A DNA stretch of 64,000 nucleotides from Delphinus delphis (GCF_949987515.2 NC_082702.1:49445600-49509599); one strand, 5' to 3'. Positions 44,665-57,170 are shown, counted from the first letter of the stretch. Numbers and translations are program-made. The notes: generated by a model not told the origin, from the letters alone.

Positions 44665-44840
44665 AAAGTGTGGCCCCCAGGCTGCCTGAACCAGAATCAC
44701 CCAGAGAACTTGTCAGATGGGTAGATTCTTGGTCCCTACAGGCCACCTGAACCAGAAATCTTAGAGGAAGAGCCAGGAAAACTGCATTTTAGTAAGATCT
44801 CCAGGGGATTCTGAGGCAGCCTACGGTCTAAAACCAACTG
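44665..44840 (+). mobile_element. MER5-like hAT fossil
   Basis: 'Gttctcaaagtgtggccccc', 'cagaatcacccagagaactt' and 'ctccaggggattctgaggca' are ordered MER5A-type blocks. Confidence 0.85.
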
Positions 44841-44844
44841 GACT

Positions 44845-45490
44845 AATGAACTTTGGAAACATTATGCTAATTGAAAGAAGCCAAACACAAAAGGCCACAT
44901 GTTGGACAATTCCATTCACTGAAATTTCTGGAATAGACTAATCTATAGAAACAAAAAGTAGATTAGGGTATGGGAGGTGGGGGAGGCAATAAGGAGTGAC
45001 TATTTTTTTTTTAGCAGCTTAAAATAATAGCCATGTGTGATCACACAGTCTGTTAGTCACAAGCCCATGCTGGCTGATCTAGGCTCTTTATTCAAGGCCT
45101 CACTGGAGACGTCAGGCCAGTGGGGTTCTCTTTTGGAGGCTCTGGGGAAAAACCCACTTCTGAGCCCTTTCGTGTTGTTGGCAGAGTTCCCTGAGGCTGT
45201 GTCACCCGATGTCCTGTTTTCTGGCTGGCTGTGGGCTGGGAGGGCCCTCAGCTCACAGAGGCTGCTCTCAGGTGCTTGCAAAGGGGCCGCCTCCATCCTC
45301 ACAGCCAGCAACAGACAATCTCCCTCCTGTGGGGTGGATGGGGTTTCCTTTGGGGACAATGAAGATGTTCAGGAATTTGATAGTGGTGTTGGTTGAACAG
45401 CCGTGTGAACGTGCTAAAAACCACTGAGCTGTTATTTTAAATGGCAAATTTTATGATATGTGAATTATATTCAATTTAGAAATATACTAA
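44845..45490 (+). mobile_element. Old LINE-1 (L1M-type) 3' UTR split by an LTR fragment
   Basis: The left part (to about 45015) has 'gacaattccattcactgaaa'. The right part (from about 45335) has 'caggaatttgatagtggtgt' and 'gtgaattatattcaatttag'. The 315 bases between are an LTR-type fragment. Confidence 0.72.
45016..45330 (-). mobile_element. MaLR-type LTR fragment
   Basis: 'Cagcttaaaataatagccat', 'gttggcagagttccctgagg' and 'gggccctcagctcacagagg' resemble the reverse orientation of MaLR LTRs such as the one starting at 24702. Confidence 0.55.
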
Positions 45491-45494
45491 ATTT

Positions 45495-46325
45495 TAAATG
45501 GTAATTTTAAAAAGCAACTGGACTAGGTGGTCCTGGATCAGCGTTCTCCAGAGTGTGCCCCCCGGAATTCTCTGTTAAAAGCCTCCATGGGAACTAAAAA
45601 CCCTTCCCAGAAGGTCACAGGGCAGCTACTAGAGGAGAAACGTTATGTCATTAGAAGAAAGAACATCTTCAGCCCAGCAATGCCTGCACCTCCCTTCATC
45701 CTAATGAACACATGAACAAATATGGATGATGGCCAAATGTAGGTGGACACACACGTGTCACTGCATCTCCTTGGTTCCCAGCCAACCATCAGGTGGGTGT
45801 ACAGACTAGGGGGGCCCCTGCACTAGCGCCACAGCCCCCCGCTGGGGAAGTGGTCTCCTGCACTGAATCCCCTACCAATACCTGCATCGCTAATCATAAC
45901 TGCATTATGGGCATCTGTCTCCTCTTTTTCAAAAAAAATGTATCTACTTCAGGACAAGAGCTGTACACTTCCCACCCTATTTTACCAAGTCAGAGAATTT
46001 AGCCTCAGTCAGTAAATATGTGCAGATTCATTGTATAATTGAAAATCAAGTTCAAAGGTAAGAGGTGCTTGCCTCACAGACACACAGCTCCAGGGCAGGA
46101 CATGCCCATGTGCTAGGACAGGAGAAAGCATGGAATAACAGAAGAGGTCAGATCTGGGTTCAAACCCTGGCTTCATGTGGACTGAGCTCCAGTCATGGGC
46201 CGGGCACTAAACCAGGTGCAGGTATGACGGGTCTAACCCTCAACTTTTCTGATGCTCTCAGTGTTTGGTCTAGAATCTGCTTCTTAAGCTGGGTGACGTG
46301 ACCTTGGGGAATTTGCAGAATGTCT
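45495..46325. other. Unclassified 3' flank
   Basis: A faint MIR core may lie near 46110-46170 ('gatctgggttcaaaccctgg'); the rest is unrecognised. Confidence 0.45.
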
Positions 46326-46328
46326 CCG

Positions 46329-46845
46329 TATTAGTCTTCTATTGCTGCCTAAAACATCACCACAACTTTAGGAGTTTAAAGCAACACACTTGTATTATCT
46401 CCTAGTTTCTGTAGGTCAGGAATCTGGACGTGGCTCATATGGGCCCTTTGCACAGGATATAATCAAGGTATCAGCAGGTGGTCTTCCCTGCTGTCCCCAG
46501 AGCTCTCTACCTTGCTCATGCGCTCACAGGCCTCTCACAGCACAGCAGCCCATTTCTTCAAGGTCAATACAACAATCTCTCTAGCCTCAAGGAAGGCCTG
46601 GACCCTCTTTTATAGACTTGACTGATTAGGCCAGGTCCACCCGGGATAATCTCCCACTTAACTCAGAATCAACTGCTCAGGGACCCGAACTACACCTGCA
46701 AAATCTCTTCACCTTTGTCATATTCTATTAATTGAAAGCAAGTCACAGGCTCTTCCCACATTCTAGTAGAGGAGATTATACATGAGTGTGGCGACCAGGG
46801 GGCGGGAATCATGCGGGGAGATTTGGGGGGAATCATTACTTAGAA
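46329..46845 (-). mobile_element. MaLR-type LTR
   Basis: 'Tattagtcttctattgctgc', 'gtttctgtaggtcaggaatc', 'aatcaaggtatcagcaggtg' and 'gggaatcatgcggggagatt' follow the reverse order of an MLT1-like LTR. The right boundary is approximate. Confidence 0.75.
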
Positions 46846-46854
46846 TTGTGCCTA

Positions 46855-46990
46855 TTCTCTAAGTGTCAGTTCCATTATCTGCAAAATGGGAAAAGCGTCA
46901 CTCATCTTGTAGTATTGTTGAGAGAATTAAATGAGAAATCCTATGTAATGAGCATCCCCTTAGGAAGAATAGCAAATGCTGACCCTGATT
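46855..46990 (+). repeat. MIR fragment
   Basis: 'Cagttccattatctgcaaaa' followed by 'tattgttgagagaattaaat'. Confidence 0.78.
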
Positions 46991-47035
46991 CTCCTTGGGC
47001 AGGTGATGGAAACAGACGGAAACGACCCACTCTAT

Positions 47036-47295
47036 TGCAGTGAATGAGGGTATGGCTCTAGAGTCAGACCACATGGATTCCAGAAATCCTGGCCCTGCCA
47101 CTAATTTATTACCCGTGAGTCCTTGGATCCGTCTTGCCATAACTTCACGTAACCACACCACTTTCCTTATATGTAGGATGAGGATGAAAATAGCCGCCAG
47201 CCCTTTGAGTTGTCATGAGAATTAAATGGGGTCAGGTACATGAAGCACTTAGTTCAGTGCTTGGCTCACAGGACGGGCTCAAACAGCATCCACTC
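47036..47295 (+). repeat. MIR SINE, near full length
   Basis: 'Tggctctagagtcagaccac', 'ctggccctgccactaattta', 'catgagaattaaatggggtc' and 'cacaggacgggctcaaacag'. Confidence 0.9.
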
Positions 47296-47299
47296 CTGA

Positions 47300-47948
47300 G
47301 CACAGCTGGACCATTTCAGCCTCAACAAGGGAAGGAAATCTCAAAAGAGTGTGGGGACAAGTACACATTTCACAAACTTTAAACTTCACTCCACAGCAAA
47401 AAAAATTGTTCTAAGATGTCCTTGAACTTGGACTCTGGAGTGTTTCCCAATGACATATGCTAATGTGAAAACCAGGTCGTTCGGCCTGCATTGTAGATTC
47501 CTGTTGCACATCTTTGAAGGTCCTGGAACAAGTAAAGGAGACCTTTCTACCCTTTGGCTTCAGAAGGTGAGGATTTTACTTTGCAGTGCTGCAGATCAGC
47601 AGTGGGGCTGACCCAAGCTAGATTTCTCCAGGGGAGCTTGGAGGACACTGGTTGTAAAGAAGCCAGGAGATATTTGTTACATAAAAACACAGATTAAGTC
47701 TCTCTCTGGGGTTAGGCATCCTATTTGCTTTTATGAAGCTTTTCGGTTAAAGAAAAAAAAAAAAACTGCTAAATTTTAGTACCTACATGGGGAGCAGGGA
47801 GCAAGACTTAAGGTAGTAAAATACCAACTACTAACAGCAGCTCTCCCTGATCTATATTACAGAGGATTTCTACTTCCTGTTATTTATTTTTCTAATCTGT
47901 GGATTTAATGTGCATCATTGTGCATGGAATCCAGAAACGAATAACCTG
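47300..47948. other. Unclassified 3' flank
   Basis: No family recognised; an A13 run at 47753-47765. Confidence 0.5.

Positions 47949-47950
<2 letters not shown>

Positions 47951-47988
<38 letters not shown>
47951..47988. repeat. (TG)19 microsatellite
   Basis: A pure TG run followed by CATATGTGTGTGTG. Confidence 0.97.
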
Positions 47989-47989
<1 letters not shown>

Positions 47990-48084
47990 ATATGTGTGTG
48001 TGAAGCTGGAGGTCGCTGCAGCATCTCTGGACCTCTGAGAGTGCTGGTGGGAGCCCCAGGAAGCCTCCCGAGAAAGCCTAAGCG

Positions 48085-48255
48085 AGTGGTTCTCACGCTT
48101 CAGTTATACATGAGAACCACAATGAGCCTATTAAAAGCCGATGCAGTTGCAGACTAAAATACTTCCAGGGATGCCAGTTTAGAGTCTGGTGGTCCCTGAG
48201 AATGTGCATTTTTAAACGTGCCAACCCCAGGTGATTCTGCTACATTTTAAAAAAC
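48085..48255 (+). mobile_element. MER5-like hAT fossil
   Basis: 'Gagtggttctcacgcttcag', 'ctgagaatgtgcatttttaa' and 'ccccaggtgattctgctaca'. Confidence 0.75.
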
Positions 48256-48559
48256 CTTGCTTGGGAGCCAGGCTCCTCCTGCAATGGATGCGAGCTCTGA
48301 AGCTCGACCATCCAGTGTCATTTCACCATCAGGAAGCCCTGTCCACACCTGGCTCAAGCCTCCCAGTCAGCCCCCAACCTCCACCCCACCCAGAGCAATC
48401 AGCACCGGAGCTTGGACTTGGCATGATGCTCCTGCCACCTAGTGGTCAGTCAAAGTCATGCAGCTAATTTATCTCAACCTCCACTTGGCTGATTCATTGA
48501 TCCAGAATCCCTTTGTCAGGCACCTATGGTGTTGTAGGACCTTGCTAGGCTCTGCAGGT

Positions 48560-48670
48560 AAGTAAGACTCTGTCTTGTAGAGCTGGAAGGAACCCTAGAA
48601 ATCATTTCCTTCGGTCATTCCCAATGGTGAAACTGAAGCCCAGGAAGCAGGGGAGTATCTTAACACAAGA
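48560..48670 (-). repeat. MIR-like core fragment
   Basis: 'Aatggtgaaactgaagccca' is a diverged MIR core. The neighbouring 48671-48950 is unclassified. Confidence 0.5.
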
Positions 48671-48954
48671 TCCCGTTGTCAACTCCTCTTAGAACTCATC
48701 TCAAACATTCTTTTCCTCTACACAACAGGGGGTGTAAATCAGAAACACCTGTGCAGCTTTTTCACACTACACCTGTCCATGGAGGGGCCCACTCCTGGAG
48801 TTTCATATTCAGAAAGCCTAGCATGGGCTCTCTCATGGTGAATATATTTTTTAAACTCCACAGATAATAATTTCTTATGTGTACACACACATACACACAC
48901 AGCAAGTTGAAAACAACATTTTTAAATCACGAGGCTCTTACCCAGTTTTTTGTG

Positions 48955-49170
48955 TGATGAGGATCACTATGTGGCACTTTACAGTTTATAAACTCCCTTC
49001 GAATCGATTATAGCCTTTGATCATCACACAACAAGGTGCAAGGATAACCTCCACCTTGCAGATGAGGAAATTGGGCTCAACAGGTTAATTCTCCAGGGTC
49101 ACATAACTCATCAGTGGTAAGGCGGAGCCCCAAATCCAGGTTTTTACTAATTCCAAATCCCATAGTTTTA
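48955..49170 (-). repeat. MIR SINE
   Basis: 'Ctatgtggcactttacagtt', 'ttgcagatgaggaaattggg' and 'cagggtcacataactcatca'. The stretch 49171-49680 after it is unrecognised. Confidence 0.82.
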
Positions 49171-49681
49171 TGCTGTATTAGGCTGCCCCTGGACAGCTGG
49201 TTGGACAATAGGATGCATGAAGCCAAGACTGGAAGACTGGTCCTTGTCTAGGCCAGTTATTAACTAACAAATTTAAATTTTTTATTAGTAAATATTTGGG
49301 GAACCCACAAAGTGCAAAGCATAGGAAAGGAACAGTTTGAGAGATGTACAAGGCATGACCCCCGCCTTCAAGGTCCTTAGGGTCCCCTGGAATCACCGTC
49401 ATGTATATCTCTGATTAGTCCCAGCCTTTCCCCCATAATACACAAACACCCACCCACAGTGACGTTCTGGCCAGCTAGCTTTCCAGAAGTTTTTTAAAGT
49501 TCTAACTTGTAGCTGCTGATTTCTGTAACTAATACCAACATGGTCAATTTCATGCTATCAAGAGTTTGATGGTAAGCTTGTAAAATTTCCAAATTTGAAA
49601 ATGCATTCTGGGGTGCTGTTAGGAAGTGATTCCTGCATATATTAGGGCCATACATATAACGCAATACCACCCAGCATCAGG

Positions 49682-50128
49682 TATTACTTTCCAATTACTG
49701 CTATAAAAAATTACCACAAATTTAGCATCTTAAAACAACACACATATATTATCATATAGTTCTGGAGGTCAGAAAGTTCGAAAATGAGTCTTAGGGCCCC
49801 AAATCAAGGCGTCGGCAGGGCTGCGTGCCTTCCGGAGGCTGCCCATATTCCTTAGCTTGTGGTCCCTCCCAGCCACGGCATCACTCAGGCTTCGGCTTCC
49901 CTCATCACATCGCCCTCCTTCTAACTCTGACCCTTCTGCCTCCCTCTTTATAAACACCCTAGTGATTACATTGGATCCACCCAGATAATCCAGGACACTC
50001 TCTCTGTCTCAACGTCCTTAACATTATCACATCTGGAAAGTCTCTTCTGCCATGACACCTGACACATTCACAGTTTCCAGGGATTAGAACATGGGCATCT
50101 TTGAGGGGCCATTATTCTATCTACCACA
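49682..50128 (-). mobile_element. MLT1-like solo LTR
   Basis: 'Caattactgctataaaaaat', 'tatagttctggaggtcagaa', 'aatcaaggcgtcggcagggc' and 'gattacattggatccaccca', ending 'ccattattctatctaccaca'. Close to full length in reverse orientation. Confidence 0.9.
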
Positions 50129-50384
50129 AACACTTTGATGAAAGAATGTACAAGATCCCAGAAGAAACAGCACTTATTAACACACTCTGCGCTTTAGGCA
50201 CTGGAGAAGCAAAGATGCTATAAAAGGGCTGAGTCCCCACTCTCAAGCTGCTTCCTCTGGGAAGATCCAGGTAAACCACCAGCTGGCACAGAAACATCCT
50301 ATAGGGCTGCGATCTTGGTGCTGGTCTCCAAGCACCACTAGCAGTATTTACCTAGGTCTACAACGATTCTCAGAAACATTTTCA

Positions 50385-50500
50385 CATATGAACCAAACAA
50401 AAAGGCCAATAATGGACAGGTACTATGTTCATTTCAAACATGAGGAAGCTGGGATTCAAAAAGGTGAAGTGTCTGCCGAAGGTCAGATAGTTTCTAAACA
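50385..50500 (-). repeat. MIR-like fragment
   Basis: 'Atgaggaagctgggattcaa' then 'gtgtctgccgaaggtcagat'. The 166-residue open frame starting at 50388 crosses this and an L2 tail, so it is not a gene. Confidence 0.6.
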
Positions 50501-50764
50501 GTGCAGCCAAGACAAGAGACAATTAACCTCAAAAACTCACCCCAGGGTCTTACCCCTTTCCATGATCAGGGGCCCAGGGAAAGAGCCCAATAATAGGATC
50601 CTGGACTTCTACAACCTACGTGTATGTCCCATCTACAAAATGGAGATGTATCAGTCAGGACTCTTCCTGCTGCCAAAAACTCAAGCCAGCTTAAGAGAAA
50701 AACCAACAAACTGGGGGATAAGGACCATCTCATTGGCTTACATAGTTTACAAACTCCAATTTTA

Positions 50765-50872
50765 TAAGAATGAAGCTCAAGAAGGCAGGAACACTGTTTC
50801 TTCCTCTCTGCACTCTGGTATTCCCCAGTATGGTGCACTGTGCCTGGCACACAAAGTAGGTACTTGTGGCAG
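50765..50872 (+). repeat. L2 terminal fragment
   Basis: 'Aagctcaagaaggcaggaac' and 'gtgcctggcacacaaagtag'. Confidence 0.75.
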
Positions 50873-50874
50873 AC

Positions 50875-51400
50875 ACACTCACTGGTAACCCCCAATGAGT
50901 CAAACCCTTGTATAACCCCTTCCCCTTGAGTGGGACTTGTTTCCAACCAGTGGAATGTGGCAAATGTGATGACATCATTCCCTAGATTAGGTTAGCAAAC
51001 TGCAGCAAGAGATTTCCCTTTGCTGGCTTAGAAGAAGTAGCTACCATGCCGAGAGAAGGCCTGTGAGTAGACCACATGGCTGGGAGCTGTGGGTGGCCTC
51101 TGGGAGCTGAGAGTGGCCTCTGGCTCATAGCACTAAAATGGGGCCGTGGTCCTATAGCTCCGAGGAAGTGAATTTTGCCAACAATCTGAATGAGCTTGGA
51201 AGATGATTCATCCTCAGTCAAGCCTCCAGATGAGCACACAGCCCAGATGATACCTTGACTGCAGCCTTGTGAGACCCTGAGCAGAGGACTAGCCAAGCCC
51301 AGGCTCCTGACCCACAGAAACTGAGATAAACTTAGGTTGATAATAAACAAGCCTCTAAGTTTGTGGTCATTTGTTCCACAGCAACAGGAAACTAAAACAG
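50875..51400 (+). mobile_element. MLT1-like solo LTR (older subfamily)
   Basis: 'Ttgagtgggacttgtttcca', 'aatgtgatgacatcattccc', 'ttggaagatgattcatcctc' and 'tttgttccacagcaacagga', ending CTAAAACAG. Confidence 0.75.
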
Positions 51401-51561
51401 TATTCAGTAAACATTTACGGAAAACTGGAGAGATGAGAGAGAGAAGTAGAAAGGAAAGGAAATGAGAGACAGAAACAGCAAGTAGGCAGGTCAGTTGGGA
51501 AGATATTTGACTTTAGCACAACTGAATCCAGGACCTCAAAAGATGTCAGTAAGACTTTTCA

Positions 51562-51564
<3 letters not shown>

Positions 51565-51609
<45 letters not shown>
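51565..51609. repeat. (TG)22 microsatellite
   Basis: About 45 bases of uninterrupted GT/TG. Confidence 0.97.
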
Positions 51610-51610
<1 letters not shown>

Positions 51611-52029
51611 TGGCAGGGCAGGATGGGATGGGGGAGGAAGAACAGCATGTGAATCTTTGTCTGCCACTGACTGTCTCTTTAGTAATCTCAGCAGGGGGAA
51701 ATCAGCCTTGCCAAGAATTCTGGTGTTAAGCCCCAGAGAGAACGCTAGCTTGGCCTGGAGATAAGACTTTCTGGTTGGTCATATCTGGTTAACTGATCCA
51801 ATTCTGGAATACAGGAATGGGAGCTGTTCATCTCCACCCAAAGCACAAAGAATTTGTTTCTCACAACAGAGGTTTTGTAACTAAGAGGATAAATGCATGC
51901 CGGGCAGGAAAACTATCTGTCTATGTCCATCATGGGGGATAATAAACTATATCTCACAGGTAATTGTGAGCATTATTTGAGAACACATGTAATAGTTCTC
52001 AAACTAGTGGGCATCAAGAAACATTAGAA

Positions 52030-52140
52030 TTTAAGTTCTGCGTGGGTAGAGGTTTTGTCTGTGTGGTTTACTGTGGTATCCTTGCACCCAGAACACTTCC
52101 CAGCAGACAGCAGGACCCAACCAATGCTTAACAAATGGAC
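52030..52140 (+). repeat. L2 terminal fragment
   Basis: 'Ctgcgtgggtagaggttttg' then 'gtggtatccttgcacccaga' and 'ccaatgcttaacaaatggac'. The stretches 51615-52025 and 52141-53220 are otherwise unclassified. Confidence 0.75.
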
Positions 52141-53224
52141 AAAGCTGAAATAGGTATCCAGACAAGTGCCATATTCCAGTCAAAACTAATCAGTGGTCTC
52201 CCCCATTCTCTGTCCAGCAAACCAGGTGTGACGTGTGTCGACTTCCCACCCCCTCTATCTATTCTCCCTGACTTGACAAGCCTTGGGCGAAGTGGCATTA
52301 TTATTCCGGAGGAAACAGTAGGAGCATGAATCCTAAATTATGAAGATGACCCTCAATTATATCACTAAACTCAAGTCCTGTTTCCAGGAGAGTCCACTTA
52401 ATATTTAATCAAGCCCTGTCAGTTAAGTAAAGGAAAGGAGAAATCCAATTCCCCTGTCGTGGGACTTCTCATTCATAGTGGAACATTCCACTTGCTAAAT
52501 ATCCAACACCTTGCTTCATTAAACACTCATGCCCAGCAAGTGAACTGAACATCCCTGAGACAGATTTAGAACTAAAAGTCAGTGGAAAACCTTACCTCTT
52601 ACAATGATTTCTACTGTTCAGAAATAGCAAAAAAAAAGAACAAGAGAGGCAGAGTTGGGGAAGAGAATGAACTTCCTGGATCATGTGTGCCAGACCCTGC
52701 ATCCCTGGGCACGACCCATGAGATGTGTGGTCTAGCAAGAGATACATGTGTCGCTAAGCAACAAACCACCCACATTACATCGATTAGTGTTCCAAAGAGA
52801 AAGAACCCAATGTTGTACACCCAGAAAGTTTAAAAGAAGGTTCTGACACAGTTAGAGAAGTCCTTCCTGAAAAGATGGAAATCTGAGAGATAAACAGGAT
52901 TTTGGCAGGAAGAATTTGTGGCAAACCCCATTGGTTGCCTATCCAAAAGCATCGCCCCTGCCCTTTTCCTTGCTAACAGAACCCTTGTTTTCTCCAAGAA
53001 TCTTGCAGAGTGCCCTTCATGTCAGAGAAAGTAGGCTCGGCCCCTGTCTAGGGACGACCCTTGGTCCCATCTCGTCTGGCCAATGAAACATTAATGGGAA
53101 ATCTGCAAGGGGATGCCTAAGAGCAAGTTTCCTTCCCTGATAAAAGGGAGCATGTGAAGACCATCTTTCCATCTCACAAAGCCCCCTCCTCGCCCCCCCC
53201 CCGCCCCCACTGCTTTCAAAATGA

Positions 53225-53425
53225 TGCTGTAACTCACAGATATAGAAAACAAGCTAGTGGTTACCCAGGGTCAGTGGGGGGCTACTAGGGTCGGGGGGGA
53301 GTAGAAGGTACAAACTCTTGGATATAAGACAGGCTCAAGGATATATTGTACAACACAGGGAACATAACCAATATTTTGTAATAACTGTAAACGAAAAATA
53401 ACCTTTAAAATTGTATAAAAATAAC
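53225..53425 (+). mobile_element. LINE-1 3' UTR fragment
   Basis: 'Actcacagatatagaaaaca', 'tagtggttacccagggtcag' and 'gtacaacacagggaacataa' are L1 3' UTR words. A C-rich run sits just before it (53193-53209). Confidence 0.8.
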
Positions 53426-53802
53426 AAAATGAAAATAACTCTTTTTACAAAGTGGTCTGTAAAGATGTGATGCTTGGAGCCACTACAGCCATCTTATACC
53501 TGAGGAGGAGGCCTAGAGGGCTGCAAAGACACTGAACAGATACCCAAATGCTGAGCCCCTGAGCCCATGCTGGAACTGTCTCCCTCTAGATGTCTTAATG
53601 TGAGAAAAACATACCCATTTGTTCAAGACACTGTTCCTTATAGCAGAAATATAACTGTAACTATAATCAGCCTCTAACTGATTCAGATTTGTAGCAAGAC
53701 TATCAGAATTTTTGAAAGGATTTTTATATCTATTTATAGGTACAAACCACGCCAAAACTTAAGGATCTTACATAATAACCATTTCATTTACTCGCAACTC
53801 TG

Positions 53803-54190
53803 TGGATCTAATGCTGTGTAACAAAGTACCCCCAAATTCAGCAACTCAAAAAAAGAACACACGTTTAGTAACTCAGGTAGCTTCTGTGAGTTAGGAATTT
53901 GGGGGCAGTTCAGCTGGGTGGCTCTGGGGGTTCTGGACCTCTTCACAGGGCTGGCTGAATGTCTTCATGACATGACAGCTGGCTTCTCCCAGAGCAAGAA
54001 ACCCGAGAGAGAGAAGGGGAAGATGGAATGTCTTTTATGACCAAATCTTGGAAGGCGCACATCACCATTTCCAGAACACCCTCCCGGTGACACAGGTCAG
54101 CCCTGCTCAGGGGTGGGAGGGGGCTACACAAGTGTGTGAAGTGAGGACCAATCACTGGGAGCCGTCTTGAAGACTGGCCCCCATCCTCCA
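53803..54190 (-). mobile_element. MaLR-type LTR
   Basis: 'Atgctgtgtaacaaagtacc', 'gtgagttaggaatttggggg' and 'cagttcagctgggtggctct', then 'atcactgggagccgtcttga', are reverse-oriented MaLR blocks. The stretch 53426-53800 before it is unclassified. Confidence 0.75.
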
Positions 54191-55019
54191 CCTTCTCAAT
54201 CTATTATCAGGCAGGGTCCAAGCAGAGAAGCAAAGCCATTAATTAGGAGATACACATGTATGCGCGCACACACATATTAAACGATTTATTACCAGGATTC
54301 AACCTTATGCAATCGTGGAAACTGGTTACACAGTCTCTGTTAATAAGGCTGTCATCTTCACGTCTGAGGCTGGAGCTTGAGGTCCACAGGACTGGCCACG
54401 CGGAAGGGAAGGTGGAAGACAAGGAGGACCGGCTAGACGCCACGGGCATGACCCGGAATCCCTAACAGTCTCTCACTGCCTCCTACCTGGGTGATGTGGG
54501 TGTCTTGCAGGGAAAGCTGGTGCCCCATCATATCCCAAAACATGCAGGGAGGGGAATTCTGGGAAACACAGCTGAGCCAGCCTGAGCTGACATCTTCCAA
54601 AGCCACTGCAGTTGTTAGCCCTCTAAGGAACAGTGACGAGGACTGTGCACAAAGCAGCATCTGGGGTGCTGGGAATGTTCTGCTGGTTTTATCTAGGTAC
54701 GAGCAGCACAGTCATATTTAATTTTTATGAAGAATCATAAAGCTGTATACTTATAATTCGGGCATGTGTCTGTAAGTATGTTATACTTCAATAAAATGTT
54801 TACATTTAAAATACTGATACATGCTTTATGCAGAAGACTTAGGAAACCAAAGAGGAAAAAAAACAATCTCAGCACCCACAAGTAACCATGATTTTGACCT
54901 ATCCCTAATCTATGCAGATATATACATGCATCTCTCGACCTGTTACTACCCAGCCCGTAAGTTCTGTTTTATAACTGCTTTTTCCCCTTCAAAAATATAC
55001 TATGGGAATTTTACATGTA
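54191..55019. other. Unclassified 3' flank, part LINE-like
   Basis: 54710-55019 is A/T-rich with LINE-like words ('gttatacttcaataaaatgt'); the remainder is unrecognised. Confidence 0.4.
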
Positions 55020-55029
55020 GATCAATATT

Positions 55030-55440
55030 CTTTTTTTTTAAATTTATTTATTTTAGTTTTGGCTGCATTCGGTCTTCGTTGCTGCGTGCAGGCTTTTCTC
55101 TAGTTGTGGCGAGTGGGGGCTACTCTTTGTTTCAGTGCACGGGCTTCTCATTGCGGTGGCTTCTCTTCTTGCAGAGCACAGGCTCTAGGCACGCAGGCTT
55201 CAGTAGTTGTGGCTCGCAGACTCAGTAGTTGTGGCTCATGGGCTGTAGAGCACGGGCTCAATAGTTGTGGCATGTGGGCTCAGTAGTTGTGGCTCGCTGG
55301 CTCTAGAACGCAGGCTCAGTAGCTGTGGTGCACGGGATTTGTTGCTCCGTGGCATATGGGATCTTCCCAGACCAGGGCTTGAACCCGTGTCCCCTGCTTT
55401 GGCAGGCGGATTCTTAACCACTGCACCACCAGGGAAGCCC
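55030..55440 (-). mobile_element. CHR-family SINE, longest copy
   Basis: It runs from a T9 tail to 'actgcaccaccagggaagcc'. The duplication GATCAATATT is at 55020-55029 and 55441-55450. The body has five 'agtagttgtggc'-type blocks, more than the other copies, which accounts for its length of 411 bases. Confidence 0.96.
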
Positions 55441-55454
55441 GATCAATATTTTTT

Positions 55455-56755
55455 TACAGCAGAATTTCAATGATGGCTAAAAAGTCCAATAGATTAATCC
55501 CCTTTGAGTAATCCTCTTTCAATTTTTGGTCATTAGAAAAAATTGTTTTGTTTACTCCTTCTAAACTACTGCGAATAGACCTAAGCCAGAGACTGTTTGC
55601 TCCTTTATTTCCAATAAGGGATACTCAAGGCAAGTACTGGGTTTTTCAATAACAATCCCAGCTATCTGGTATATATTTTGGAGGACGGCCTAGTCGCCTT
55701 GGGCAGAAATAAATTACAGAAGGAAGCAGGCATGGTGAATGTGGGTCTTTCAAAGACATCAGCCTGTCCCCTGGACTTGCTGTCTCCACACCCAGGCAGC
55801 CAAGCTCTGGGAATATTTCCTGTTTGGTTTCCACTGGGAGGAAACCTTCACAAGAAACGGCATCCAATGCAAACTGGATGGCCCCTGTGCCGCTCAGGTG
55901 AAAGCAGAAGCTGAAAAAGACTCCTGAGATGAAAACTAGATGCTCATAAAGCACTAACCCCTTCACTGTTTATCAGACATTCAGAATGGACATGAGAGTG
56001 CTTTCCTGAAAGGAAAAAAAAGCTGGTTCAGATTCTGAAGCCCTAAAGGCTATGACTCTGAGAAAAAGACCAGCATTTTCTACATGCCCACACAAGCCTT
56101 CATTACACCCACCATCCTGCTCCCTAATCTGAACGACCTCTCCACACGTCTGAGAAAAAATATAAAATTGAAATCTGCCTCTTACAGATTTTTTTTCCTA
56201 GTGGGAAAATGGGCGCATCCCTTTAAAATATGCAGGATGATGGCATTTGGGGCATTATTAGATGATATTATGGTCAGACAGCATGGAAATACCTGAGTCC
56301 TGCCTTAGCCCACCCAATCCTCCTCCCCCATGCATGAGGGACAGTGGTGAATGGACACAAGAACCAACTTAGTGCAGAGCTTGTGTCTTAAACTCCACTA
56401 CAGAGTACTCCACAGTGTACTGGGCTGGAACACAGAAACTTGCCCCAAATTTAGCAACCTCTGTATCTTCCTTTGCCTAGACTCATATCTCAGCACTTCA
56501 CCACCATGAGAAGGAATGCTCATGGGAAGAGGCAAAAAGAGTGAGCTAGCCGTTTCCATGTGGGACCCTTGCAAGAACCAGTGACGCTGACTGCTGATCC
56601 ACAAGGCCCAATCTGTATCCTAAAACTGACCCAATCCAATCACAGTTCCCTCCTCCTGGGAAGGAGACAAACTAAAACCTTCTCCTCTTTCCCATGGGAT
56701 ATGATTAGCAATATGTATCAAGAATATTAAAATATTCATTCCCTTTGGCCCAGCG
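55455..56755. other. Unclassified 3' flank
   Basis: About 1.3 kb with no recognised repeat or exon. Overlapping short frames at 55646-55966 on both strands have no supporting features. Confidence 0.5.
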
Positions 56756-56759
56756 ATAT

Positions 56760-57170
56760 TATCATTTATCATTGCTTACTATGGATTAAACATTGTTCTA
56801 AGTAAGTGCCTTAAAAGTATTAATGTATTTAAGTCAGCATTAATAACCCTGTATTTTAAGTACTACTATTTTTAAGTACTACTATTTGTTCCATTTTTTT
56901 TGTTGTTGTTGTTTTGTTTTGGCCTCATGGCATATGTGATCTTAGTTCCCCAACCAGGGATCGAACCCATGCCCCTTGCATTGGAAGCATGGAGTCTTAA
57001 CCACTGAGCTGCCAGGGAAGTCCCTGTCCCCTGTTTTAAAGATGGGGAAACCAAGGCATGGAAAGGCTCAGAAAACTGCCCATGACCTGAGAGCTGGTGG
57101 TGGAGCCTAGCTGTGATCCCAGGCAATCAGGCTCCAGTCTGTGTTGTTAAGCATTAAACTCTACTGCATT
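56760..57170 (-). repeat. MIR SINE split by a CHR-1 SINE
   Basis: The left part ('aacattgttctaagtaagtg') and right part ('ttaaagatggggaaaccaag', 'ctagctgtgatcccaggcaa') join across 56898-57024. A 15-base duplication of TTTTAAGTACTACTA-like sequence lies at 56855-56885. Confidence 0.8.
56898..57024 (-). mobile_element. CHR-1-type SINE
   Basis: A TTG/T-rich tail, then 'ccccaaccagggatcgaacc', 'ttgcattggaagcatggagt' and 'actgagctgccagggaagtc'. Confidence 0.93.

Noticed and set aside
50388..50888. 166-codon open frame on the plus strand
   Set aside because: It starts in a MIR-like fragment and ends in an L2 tail; composition is not coding-like.
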